Part shown: in pieces, positions 22,282 through 33,100 of the stretch | How positions within the stretch are numbered: the stretch's first letter is position 1 | How the letters are laid out: the number at the start of each line of letters is the position of its first letter | NCBI RefSeq assembly: GCF_026914265.1 | Contig: NC_069130.1 | Coordinates: 40,511,429 to 40,575,428, forward strand | Length of the DNA stretch: 64,000 nt | Source of the DNA: Mya arenaria | Lineage: Eukaryota; Mollusca; Bivalvia; Myida; Myidae | Direction: 5' to 3' | Made by a program: the position numbers and the translations under genes | The notes under the pieces: generated by a model | Told to the model about the DNA's origin: nothing | What the model saw: the letters and a program-made list of their open reading frames with translations, nothing else | Database searches by the model: none

Positions 22282-22812
22282 CAAGAGGACCATAATGGTC
22301 CTATATCGCTCACCTGATAAAAGGGCAACAAAAGAAACAGCACAAAAATCTTTATGATATAGGTATATAAGAAAAAAAACTGGCCGCTTCTAGTGGCCAT
22401 GTTTTTTGAGATATCATCATTGTTTGAACAACTTTGGTAAAGGTACACCAAAGGATAATTACTATGAAATTATTTTGAAATCAGACCAGTAGTTTTCGAT
22501 TAGATTTTCAAAGTTTTCTATATAGCCGTATATGGAAAACTGGCCCCGCCCCTGGCGGCCATGTTTTTGGACATATCAAAATTCTTTGAACAAATTTGGT
22601 AGAGGTCCACCCAAGGATCATTTCTGTGAAATAATTTTGTAATTGGACCAGTAGTTTTGGAGATGAAGATTTTCAAAGTTTTCTAAATAGCGTATAAGGA
22701 AAACTGGCGACGACCCTGGTGGCGATATTTTTGACATATCAGAATTCTTTGAACAGTTTTGGTAGACAGAGACCGATCACAATACCTCACCTGTATACTC
22801 AGGTGAGCTTAA
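22282..22812 (+). mobile_element. Pearl-like element, second copy
   Basis: The left end is AACAAGAGGACCATAATGG then TCCTATATCGCTCACCTG, clearly related to the left end at 14233. The core has about two and a half copies of a unit near 163 bp (GGCCATGTTTTT words near 22393, 22558 and 22722). The right end has the hairpin CTCACCTG-TATACT-CAGGTGAG, ending CTTAAAA. The ACGG block is reduced to one short degenerate stretch. Confidence 0.72.
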
Positions 22813-22839
22813 AACACAAGTGAATGTACATGAAATAAA

Positions 22840-23480
22840 GTTCACATGGAAAATTTCGGATGCTTGCAGCAGTCCCACAACTTTCATTTGGTACCAAATG
22901 GAACTAGAAATGTATCTATAGCACACAGATGCCCCCATTTACCATTTGGTCACAAACACATCAAGGCCCAGAACTCTGTTAATATCAAAATATGGTTGTA
23001 TGAAAATATCCCATTGCACAAGTTTACCGGCTGATATAAATATATAACTTAGGTTTTATCATTCTAGCACTAATAGTTTGAGTTATTAAAATTCCACTTT
23101 TTTACTAAACCAAGGCCCATAACTCGTCAATGTTAAATGTGGTTGGATGAAAATACCCAGGTGCACAAGTTCACACCCTGAATAATATGGCCATGAAGTT
23201 ATATCATTCTAGCACTAATAGTTTCAGAGTAACATGTGACACAAAGTGAAAATTCCACTTTTTCACTAAATCAAGGCCCATAACTCTGACTTGACTGTCA
23301 ATGTTAAATGTGGTTGGATGAAAATACCAAGGTGAACAAATTCACATCCAGAATAATATCCATGAAGTTTCAAGTCTGAAGTATCGAGTGCTTTTAGAGT
23401 TATGCACGAAACAAATATTTTGGATGGACAGAGGCAAATCTATATGGCCCCCCTCTTTAAGAGATGGGGGCAAAAAAAAA
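22840..23480 (+). mobile_element. Pearl-like element, third type
   Basis: About two and a half copies of a unit near 165 bp, marked by AAGGCCCATAACTC, TGTGGTTGGATGAAAATACC and TTCTAGCACTAATAGTTT. It ends with ATGGACAGAGGC and a hairpin GCCCCCCTCT-TTA-AGAGATGGGGGC at 23448-23472, then A-rich sequence. The 141-codon minus frame at 23342-23767 runs across this end and is not a gene. Confidence 0.6.
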
Positions 23481-24770
23481 TATATGAAGGGCACAATTGT
23501 GTTAAAATGCATTAAGTTAGCAACATGCATTAGCAACAGAAGTTTGAACATGTGACAATAAGTCATGCATTGAATGGAGGGTACTTTTTTAAGTGTTAAA
23601 TGGCAGAAATTGTACCCAAAGTAATGCCACCAACTTGAAAATTGTCTCAGCTGATGTAAACTTGGCAAAACTCCTAATCGGTAACTTAGTAAAGTAACTT
23701 TCCTGAAAAATGCATAAAGTGTCAACAATATACAGTTCAGTATTCTATTTTCCCCATCTCGTGGCAATATTCTTAGAAAATTTCAGCTAAATCGAAGCTT
23801 AAACGGCAGAGAAAACACAGTTCATATGTGATTACTCCTAATCCAAAAGTCACAAGGAAAAGAAATTACAATGCAAATTCCATAGGGAATCATATTTTTC
23901 ATTGTTTTTGTATTTTTAAAATCTTTTGACACAGTCTCTGTTTCACATAGAAGGTAATGTTAAAGTTGAACATTTTTTTTAACTTATTAAGCCATTGGTG
24001 ACTGTGTATCAGTCTCACATGTCATGTAATATCATTTTAAAGTGACAAAGGGTGGTATTTTTATTTTTCTTCCTTTATACGCTATGTTAGATTTTGTGAC
24101 TTTTATTATTGATGGTGTTGTCATTTGAGACACTGTATCTTTTTGATGAAGCGTAGTACGTGAACCAAGTTTTCACAGCATGTGTACGAGATAATGGTCT
24201 TTTCATAAATCTAATTTGTAATTAAGCTTATTGTACAGGGAAGGGAATATTAGAAGATTACCTAGGTGACCGATTAGGAGTTTTGTTGAGTGTATTCAGC
24301 AAAACAACTCTTTAATACAACTACCTGTTGTAAAAAGTAATGCAGACAGCTGTAGCTGGAATTTGGCAAAAGCAAATTCAATTTTTAAAGCCTGGTATAA
24401 TAAAATGCGAGTATTCCTTTTCTTCCTTTATTTAACTAAAGTATATTTAAAACTTAACTACTAGTAGACATGCATATATGGTACATGGACGCCTCCACTC
24501 AATTGGTGTGTGAAAATCAAGGTAGAATGTGAAGGTCAAGGTCAGAATGATAGTGATACATGACACTTCACAATCCAAAAATGCAACCACAAGCCAAGTT
24601 TGGTGATCGTAGGCCATATAGTATAGGAGATATGCACTGACAAAGATTTAAAAGTAATTCTGCTGATGAATATTCAATCTTTCAAACACGAAAAAAAACC
24701 TATATCGTCTGGTAAAAGTAATGACCAAAAACGTTATAGATGAAATCATTTTTAGTAAAAGAGGTAGATT
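23481..24770. other. Intergenic DNA without recognised gene
   Basis: AT-rich sequence with no splice-bounded exon. GTGAAGGTCAAGGTCAG near 24532 is the type of word common in the decayed tandem repeats of this window. Confidence 0.35.
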
Positions 24771-25605
24771 TTTTCCTACAATATGTAATTGAACTAGAAC
24801 TCTGACCAAGTGAGCTCTACCATTGTATGAAGTAAATATGAAATTCCATCCAGTAGTTTTCAAGTTATGCTCCAGACAAGTAAAAGTACCAAAGGACAAT
24901 AGCTCCATAATTAGCAAATTAAGAGTTATGGTTCTTGTACACTGCACTTCATCTCATTGAGTTTTAACATTGTATGAAGTATTATGAAATTCCATCCAGT
25001 AGTTTCCAAGTTTTGCTCTGGACAAGAAAAAGTAACAAAGGGCAATAACTCTGTAATTAAGCAAATTACTGCACTTCCTATCATTGAACTTTACCATTGT
25101 ATGATGTTTTATGAAATTCCATACAGTAGTTTTCAAGTTATGTTCCGGACAAGACAAAGTAACAAAGGTCAATAACTCCATAATTAGGTAAATTAGAGCT
25201 ATGGTTCTTGTACACTGCATTTCTTCCCATTGAGCTTTAGTATTGTATGAAGTTTTATCAAATTCCATTTACTCATTATCTCCTAGAGACACATTATTGC
25301 ACAATTACTGTGGCTGATGTTTGAAGAAATTGTGAGAAATAGAGCATTTGCTCCTTAGGAGCAAATGCTCTATATCCCATAATGCCTTTAAAACCATTGA
25401 GATAAACCGATACTTTGCCTTCAAGATTATTTTTGGTTAGCTAAAAATATAAAAATGACGTCGGAATCTAAATATAGCATAGGGGATAATGTGTTAAGAA
25501 ATACTGAAGTTATGGAAGAAAAACAAAAAACGAATGGACGGCCAGACAAACAGGGTGATTACTATAGGGCTCCCACATTGATGTGTGGGGGTCCCTTATT
25601 ACACC
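24771..25605 (+). mobile_element. Pearl-like element, fourth type
   Basis: About three and a half copies of a unit near 145-150 bp (ACCATTGTATGA with GAAATTCCATCCAGTAGTTT words near 24820, 24968 and 25092, and a last one near 25240). Further right are AATGGACGGCCAGACAAACAGG and a hairpin GGGCTCCCACAT-TG-ATGTGTGGGGGTCCC (25567-25594). Stray copies of the same core unit lie at 26620-26900 in the OB-fold gene intron. Confidence 0.6.
25341..25371. repeat. 31-bp perfect palindrome
   Basis: AGAGCATTTGCTCCT, a central T, and the exact inverse AGGAGCAAATGCTCT. A half-decayed relative is at about 21565-21600. It may be the join of two element ends. Confidence 0.7.
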
Positions 25606-26117
25606 AAAATGAATAAAGTGTGAGGATTTTAATGCCTCATGATTCCCACCCCAGATTGTAAATTAGTTTACGAACCGTTGCGTGCTTTACAATTGGCCAA
25701 TTAAAAAGTACACAAGAGGTTGATTGGCACATTGCTGCTCTTGTTTCATACTGGTACCTTTAAAGTAAAATTGTGAAACGCGGCTGGTGGTTCACATAAT
25801 GATTGACAGTTGTGGGCAGGAACTATGAGAAATAAAATTCTCAAATTGAATTCAAATGACTTTTATAATAGGTAAAATACGCCACTTTCACATCAAATAA
25901 TGCATCAATCTGTCACATCAATGACAGATAGGTAATGTCCTCTAACAGACAAAGATAGATTTTTGCGTGTTTTAAAGTGAATTTTCATCAAGAATATTAC
26001 TCTAAATAATGAAGATCAAATGTAAAGGTCAACGTCAGAAGGACATGAAACTGAGTGGAACGCTGCATTCAATATATGCATCCTCACACTAAGTTTGGCA
26101 ATCCTAGGTGATAACTA

Positions 26118-26192
26118 GATCCTCGTTCGATTTAGTGAAGATTCCATCCTGTTCTGTGACTAAGCTTGATTCCACACCACCCAGGTCAAGAG
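26118..26192 (-). pseudogene. Decayed duplicate of the OB-fold gene's last exon
   Basis: On the minus strand this reads LALDLGGVESSLVTEQDGIF, against LGLDLGDVESQLLTEQDGIF in the true last exon at 26392-26613. The flanks are repeat-derived and there is no open continuation. A second duplication, period 86 bp, copies the last codons and stop of the true exon (26257-26334 against 26343-26420). Both are local duplications downstream of the stop codon. Confidence 0.7.
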
Positions 26193-26391
26193 CTAGCAAG
26201 TTTGGTAATTCTTGGTGATGGAATGATATAACAGGCAACACTATGAATGCTCCCAAGTGTATGAAAAGTAAACATCTCTAAACTAAAAACTATGAACATG
26301 ATTTTTCACTCATTAAAGGTGACCACAGACTGTCATGCTCCAGTGTATGAAAAGTAAACATCTCTAAACTATAAACTTTGAACATGATTTT

Positions 26392-27643
26392 TCACTCATT
26401 AAAGGTGACCACAGACTGTCCTTTGGCTATGAAATTCAGTGTTTTTGGTAGTTTGGCTGTAATGTCTTCCAACTGACACTGAAAGGCTGCAACTAGCACT
26501 TCCTTTGATACATTGAAGATTCCATCCTGTTCTGTGAGTAACTGGGATTCCACATCACCCAGGTCAAGTCCTAGAATGGTGGCCGTCATCTCGGTGTTTG
26601 GCATGTCAGTAACCTATATAAATAAAGTAGGGAATAACTCCGTTATTAAGCATAAAGGGGTTATGGTTCTTGTACACTGCACTTCCTTTCATTGAGCTCT
26701 ACCATTGTATGCAGTATATGAAATTCCATCCGGTAGTTTTCAAGTTATGCACTGGACAAGAAAAAGTAACAAAGGGAAATAACTCTGTCATTAAGCAAAC
26801 ATGGGTTATGGTATTTGTAAACTGTACTTCCTCTAATTGAGCTCTACCATTGTTTAAAACTTTATCAAATATAATCTAGTAGTTGTCATAGTATGCTCTG
26901 GACAAAGTTTACACTATTAAACTATGGAACAAGGGGAGATAACTCTGCAACAAATTGACCAAGCGTTATAACCCTTGCAAAGTGCACAACTTCACATTGC
27001 TATCTATCTAAGTTGCAAGTTTCAATCAAATTCCTTCAATTCCTTTAATTCTTTCAAGTAGTTTTTAAGTTAGAGTATGGGACAAATACACTATCGAAAT
27101 AGTTTGCATGCGTAATTGCCAGGGGTAGTATAAACATTTCATAAATGAAACGCTTGATGTTGATGGGACATCTTTATCTTAACATGGCCGCTAAAAAAAT
27201 GAGCGGCTTCCTGAGATGCAATATCATGTTAAATATGAAGTTTGTCAAATGGATGAAAAGTTAATGGCAATTTTACATCTTGAATGTGACCTTGACAAGT
27301 GGCCCCTCAAAATGTGTCGGTCATTGAGATGCACCTTCATGCTAAAATTCAAGTCTGTGCATTGCAAATAGTTTAGGTAGATCAGAGGATTTGGAAAGGA
27401 ACTTTTGCTCGAGTACATGTATGTTTGTATGTTCCAAGATATAGCATTTACCTCTATCTTTGTAAATTGTGTTGACGACAGGGATTCCTCATTGTTATAT
27501 CTCTTGCTGTTGACAACAATATTGGTGATGGCAACAACATCCCCCAACACCACAGGCTCTGCTGCAATGTTGCGCAACAGGCTGACTTTCACCTTCCCAG
27601 TACGGTCCTCCACCGTTATGGTCCGCACATTCACCTCTGTCAT
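26392..27643 (-). CDS. Small OB-fold protein, RPA-like (uncertain 5' end)
   Basis: Two exons on the minus strand, 27643-27452 and 26613-26392, join in phase 0 across good GT/AG sites to give 137 residues. Residues 7-64 (RTITVEDRTGKVKVSLLRN... VVLGDVVAITN...) have the strand pattern of an OB-fold like the DNA-binding domains of replication protein A: an acidic D-x-T/S-G turn, then K-V-x-V-S-L, then a V-G-D-V-V strand and an ...SLSSTQFTKIEV strand. The C-terminal 73 residues are acidic and leucine-rich (MTATILGLDLGDVES). The ATG at 27643 has an in-frame TGA just before it, so it can be the start, but a splice acceptor at 27672 and an upstream exon ending at 29169 are also plausible. Single-stranded nucleic-acid binding is an inference from the fold. 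It could instead be a fragment of a mobile-element RPA-type protein, since Helitron-class elements carry such genes. Confidence 0.55.
26620..26935. repeat. Tandem core copies of the pearl-like unit inside the OB-fold gene intron
   Basis: Two copies of the unit seen at 24771-25270 (GAGCTCTACCATTGT, TGAAATTCCATC..GTAGTTTTCAAGTTATG, AAGTAACAAAGG). They sit in the intron between 26613 and 27452. Confidence 0.6.
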
Positions 27644-27671
27644 TCACCATTACTGTAGTGGCAACGCTGTC

Positions 27672-29168
27672 CTGCAAGGAGAAATAACATCGACATCTTT
27701 GATGTGGCATAAAGAAGTTTTTGATTGCTTATTTTCAGTCATCTTTTATGTATGCCAACATTTGTCTGCCTGTAAAGGGGCATTAAATTTGCACACAAAA
27801 AAATGTTAGTTATTACCCTGTCAAATTGTAACCCTTGCGATGGTAAATAAAAGTGTGTAGTTGAAACACCAATGCGCCCAAAGGGTCTTGTCACAAATAA
27901 ATTTGACATTTGACCTTGAAGGATGACCTTGACTGTGTTATGTTACAAATGAATATCTGCAACTTAATGAGATACACATGCATGTCAAGTATCAATCTGC
28001 AATAGTTCAAAAGTTGACCTTTGACATTGAAGGATGACCTTGACCTTCAAATGTTACCACTGAAAATTGGTGGCTCCATCAGGTACACCTACATGCCAAA
28101 TATGAAGTCACTAGCTGTATTAGTAGAATATATGACAATTAAGCTTTGTGACATTGAACTTTGACCTGCAACACATAATCTTGAATGTGGTTAACATTTC
28201 TGTAAAATTTAAAATATACACTTTGAGAAAACACTTAGAATACACTTTGTGCTCAATACAGTCCAAAGGACTTAGAATCAAAGAAGCTCGACCAATAAAA
28301 ATGAAAAAGTTAAAATCAAACTATTGATCAAACACCCACTTAACAATTAAAATCTCGTTTCCAATATTCAAACAGGTGTGATGTAAACACTTGATGAAAA
28401 AAGTCACAAGTGCTTCTCAAATACTTGCTTTACAATATTTTAACAATGTATCCAATATTCCAAACACCTCAAACTATTGATTATCAAACTCTTGATGTAA
28501 ACAAAATGTTAATTGATTTTTAACCAGTCTTTAATATGTCAATTCAATACATGTCTGTGAGTGTGAACATCAATAAAAAAAATCCCAAATGTACGTGTTT
28601 GATAATGGTGGTGGGGGCGAATAGCGCAGTAAAATGATAACTTAAATTTAGCATGCGCACTCGAGTAACGTTAAGTAGAAATGCACGGAATACAACATAC
28701 ATATATAACCCGAGATAAACATAAGACTTGGTTACGAAATTATTCCATGCATGCTAAAATGAACGAAGACGGATCGTTTTTCCGAAGTCGAATTCAGGCG
28801 TCCCCTTGACACTACGTAATTTGTGCAAAAATGGTTTGTTTAAAAATGCACAGAGAACATCAAACATAAATAACCTAGGATAAAAAGAAAACTCAAGTGA
28901 ATGACAATATATTCAAGAGCATGCAAACGGAACTGCTGATTGTCGATTCGTTGTTGTTGAACGAGGGCCGAGATTTTACAAAATGGCAGGCTCCGGTGTT
29001 GTTGAACGATGCCCAGAGTTTTTGAAAAATGACTGACTTCGGACGCTTTGTAAATTGTGCAGATATGTCACAAGACAAAAATAACAGTGCACTGCTATGA
29101 TTGTAAAATACTCAACACATACAATAAGAAATTGAAGGAAAAACAATTTGTTATAGTTGGCTACTTAC
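27672..29168. other. Probable first intron of the OB-fold gene
   Basis: The sequence is bounded by a good minus-strand acceptor (AG at 27673-27672 after TTTCTCCTTGC) and a good donor next to 29169. It holds tracts such as TTTGACCTTGAAGGATGACC (27905 and, similar, 28020) that belong to a decayed tandem repeat. No further exon is supported. Confidence 0.45.
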
Positions 29169-29235
29169 CAGATATAGTTTGTGGGTTGTAGAAGAGTTAG
29201 CCCGGATTGAAGCTGGCGACGATTCCTCCGCGATA
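29169..29235 (-). other. Candidate 5' untranslated exon of the OB-fold gene
   Basis: On the minus strand a GC-richer stretch ends ACTATATCTG followed by the donor GTAAGTAGCC (exon low edge 29169). It contains no ATG. Its upstream edge is a guess. Confidence 0.35.
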
Positions 29236-29467
29236 TTTTAGTCGAACATTCAAAATGAATTGTATATAAATCACTTATGATAACAAACGTTTCTCGACGT
29301 TAATTTTTTTAATTTCCATACGTTTATTTTAATGAAATAACAAAATAGCACGCCCGACACTTCACATTCATGGACTACTTTTAGCCGAAGTACCACAGAA
29401 TTGGGCGCGTTTTGACAAGCAGGCGGGAAATTCAATGGACTACTTTTATTACCCGGTACTGCACAAG

Positions 29468-29554
29468 TTGACAGAGGGGTGAGCGCAAGACTGTGCTAAG
29501 TGCATTCTTTATTGCTTTACACTTAACACAGTCTTGCGCTCACCCCTCTGACAA
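29468..29554. repeat. Near-perfect 87-bp hairpin
   Basis: TTGACAGAGGGGTGAGCGCA and the following AGACTGTGCTAAGTG are repeated inverted after a 17-bp loop, with only one or two mismatches over about 35 paired bases. It may be a minimal foldback element or a precursor-like hairpin. Confidence 0.75.
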
Positions 29555-30092
29555 TATGTAAAAGCATAAATTACTACGAGACAGGATAAATCATTTTTAA
29601 TACCTTCATTTGACCAAAATGCAAATAATCGTGTTTCAGACTCGCACAATAAATGATTTATTAAGACACATCACACATAATAATTGAACTATGCATGTGG
29701 AAAACATGATAGATATGGAACTTCTTTCAGCGCGGCATTCTACCTGAATCAAGGGGTCCGCGAAAAAAAGTGTAACTCTGAAATATGGTATCAAACATGA
29801 CTCCAGAGAGTTTGCCTAAAGGCAACTCAAAAATGTATTTACATTAAAGCCAACGTAGTGTATAGATCATTTGATTTGTTGGCAACAGTGTGTCAAAAAG
29901 TATTGAATGCATTATTAATTAATACGAAGAAAAGCAACTTCAGATTTAATAAAACAAAACTTCATTTATTAATTCCATTAATTAATAATTTAGGATTTCA
30001 AGAATTTATTACTTACTGTATAATATATTTTTTATATGCTAAATTAATAAAATATAAGTGACTTTTTCCTTTCTGCTGTTGCTATTTTCCAA
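29555..30092. other. Intergenic AT-rich DNA
   Basis: No gene is supported. It lies between the likely promoter of the OB-fold gene and the 3' end of the nine-exon gene; the 67-codon frame at 29858-30061 is AT-rich low complexity. Confidence 0.4.
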
Positions 30093-30098
30093 TTTATT
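30093..30098 (-). terminator. Polyadenylation signal AATAAA
   Basis: AATAAA on the minus strand lies 32 bases past the stop codon (30132-30130) of the nine-exon gene, a usual position for the cleavage signal. Confidence 0.6.
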
Positions 30099-30129
30099 CA
30101 TTTTGTATTTCAATTACTTTAAGATATCT

Positions 30130-33100
30130 CTAACAACTGTCCAGCAACTTATCGAGATCGTCGTCAAACTGTGATGACATTTTTCCTGTACGGTTGTGAG
30201 CAATGGGCTTTTTAGAAACGCCAATGTCAATCAAACGCTTGCCAAGCGTTTTTGTATCGCTCGCAGATTTGCCAGCCATTTCAGCTTCGCTATTTCCATC
30301 TTTCGCCTTTTGCTTGACTGTCGGAGCTCCCATTATCACTTCATATGCGTATCCAGAGTTGATTCTTTCACAAAGTCCAACATCTTCCATTAAGGAATCT
30401 AAAAATTGAAAACAAGAGACCATGAATAAAAGTACGTTTGTATTAAACGAGTTTATCCTTTTCGAATTCGACATAATTGTTGCTCATTTCGCAAAACGAG
30501 GGAGGATGAAAATCTGTCAATTTGGGTATTTCTATACATGTATATACGTATTGCCTCCGGCACCATGTGTACCAAGTTTCAGTTGTCTATCTATAATAGT
30601 ACATTTGTACTTTAGTTATGGTCAAGGTAAATCCTCTTTATAAATGAAAGAAGAAAACACGCAGAAAAATCTTAATCGTGTGAGCACATTGAAGTTAATT
30701 TTGAGGAAATTTTCAGAGGGAGGACAGCGAAAACATAAAAACTACCAGTTAAGAAGTATACCTTCATGTATATACACTTTCCAAGATCAACGTCAAGTGT
30801 TAGGCTGCTTGCCGAATAGGTCTGACCAGAAGTCAAGTTTAATTAAATAAGTTGAACGCACCCCGTTTAAGATGACTTAAAACTGAATTCTTGACAACGT
30901 CTCACCAATTTCAGACATGAGCGAGTGCAGCTTTTGCTCTTTCTGGACCATAGTTTGGTCTGCTGTGTTAAGGAGTGGCCATTTGTACGATTGACCACTG
31001 TCCGGTGAGTCGCCACTGTCCGCGGAAACTGAGCCATCCTCCTTTGTTGAGCCCTTTGACTTGGAAACCTCCATAATAGGATCTAAAACGATTTTTTAAT
31101 TTTAAGCCAGCGAAAAATATTTTGCAATCAAATTATCCTCCTACACAGAGGTGACATCCGCAACACTTAATTTATATTTTGATCACAACTTAGTAAATTG
31201 TGGCCACAACTTAGAAACTTGAGGCCAGGACTAAGTCAATTGTGGCCACAACTTAGTAAGTTATGGTCACAACTTAGTAACTTGTGGCCACAACTTATTT
31301 ACTTGAGTCCACAACTTAATAACTTGCGGCAACAATTACTTATTTTAGCCAATTTAAACAGTTGTGTTATCTTTGACTTTTTAAGGCTTTTACCGGTGAC
31401 AGTACGGTACTATGGCTACCCCATATATCTCGCCTGTACAAAACGGCCTTATTTAGTCATGATGGAAGCATTAGGAAGGTGAAAGAGGATGGAACGCTGT
31501 CATGCTGGCGAGTCATGGTTATGGGCATGGATAATAAACTCAAACCTAACGCTCAATTCATTCGCCAAGCACCGTTGTCGCATAATTATGTAACCATGAT
31601 TACGTCCAGAATGCCATTCGGAACTCCTCGGTCATTTTTATGGAAAACAACCTCGGATTTATTTGGACGGTTTACATACTCAAAAAGAGGTACGTTTATG
31701 TCCGCTGCAAGTAGATCGCATAGTAATTTTATTTAGCAGTAAAACTTTATGTCTTAACTCTTGTGATATTCTACTTAGTTCTGATACTGGCAAGTATTAG
31801 ATTAAACAATAAAAAAGATACATATTCCATCATTTATGGACGAATATAACGTTTCACTCTACAACTATTCTCATGCATCAAACAAACTCATGGCGTCACT
31901 AACTTAACGTGTTTTATATTGACGTTGACGGTGGCGTAGAAATCACGCTAACTCTATCAATTTTATTATAATACTTATATCTTTCAGCAATTGACCTCAC
32001 CGTCATTTTTTTACATAAGTATATTCAGTATTCCATTCCATTTCCTATGAAATAATAAAAACATACCCTACCCGAGTTTGTTTTCGAAATAAATACGTCA
32101 CATTCACAGATGGGTATCTATTTTTGGCGATTCCTTATAAAATACTTTTCGTCATAAAACTTAAAATTAATAATTTTCTTCTTAAATACTAGTACTAAAA
32201 TTATAGAATTATTTATTCAGCATACAATAAATTATATTCCGATTTTTTGTTTATAAAAAAAGCCGTAATTTATTTTTTACGGTTCCAGCAACGTTTGCGC
32301 CAAATAGCACGTGTCCGCTAGATGGCACTGTAAATCAACAAACAACGGAATTCAAAAAATAAATAATTACACCTCGTTAAGGTAGAGTCATTGACGATTG
32401 TTTGTTCCAAGTTTCATTAAAATCGGCCGACATTCATATTTTTCGGAGGAACGTGGTCATGTACCTTAACGTCAACGATCTCAGTACAGAGGACGTAAAC
32501 TTATTTGAATTACTAACACATGACTTTTCCTCAAAACGGTTACAATATTAGCATAAGAAAGGTCTTCCTGAAAGTAATCTGATATAAGACTTTCCCTGCT
32601 TACTGTGTTATAACTATAAAGCAGCAAAGATTAAACGACTGTTTTGATTGGCTTAACTAAGTCGTGGTCACAACTTACTTAGTTGTGGCCACAACTTTAT
32701 AACTTGTGGCCTCAATTAAGTAAGTTGTGGCCACAAGTTACTTACCTGTGGTCTCAATTTTACGGTGGCTCAGAGGTGACATCCTCAGCACAAGTTATAT
32801 TGTTGCTACACTTTAGTAACTTGAGGCCACGACTTAGTAAATTGTAGCCACAACTTCGTAAATTGTGGCCACAACTTAGTAAATTGTGGCCGTAACTTAG
32901 TAAATTGTGGCCACAACTTAGAAAGTTTAAATAAGATTTAACGCAATTGATACAGTTTGTTTAATATACCAAAAAGGATGAATTAATGTCGAAAACAACG
33001 ATTCTTATTAAGGATAAAGCGTTTAATTTGAAAGAAAGGTGCACAAAACATGGTATTTCTTACTAAAGAGACGAGAGTAGATCACGGTAAATATTTTAGC

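Noticed and set aside
23342-23767. 141-codon minus frame
   Set aside because: It runs across the hairpin end of a pearl-like element, and has no family motif or splice context.
27495-27710. Cys/His-rich 71-codon minus frame
   Set aside because: It is the wrong frame of the OB-fold exon; the in-phase frame gives the conserved strand pattern.
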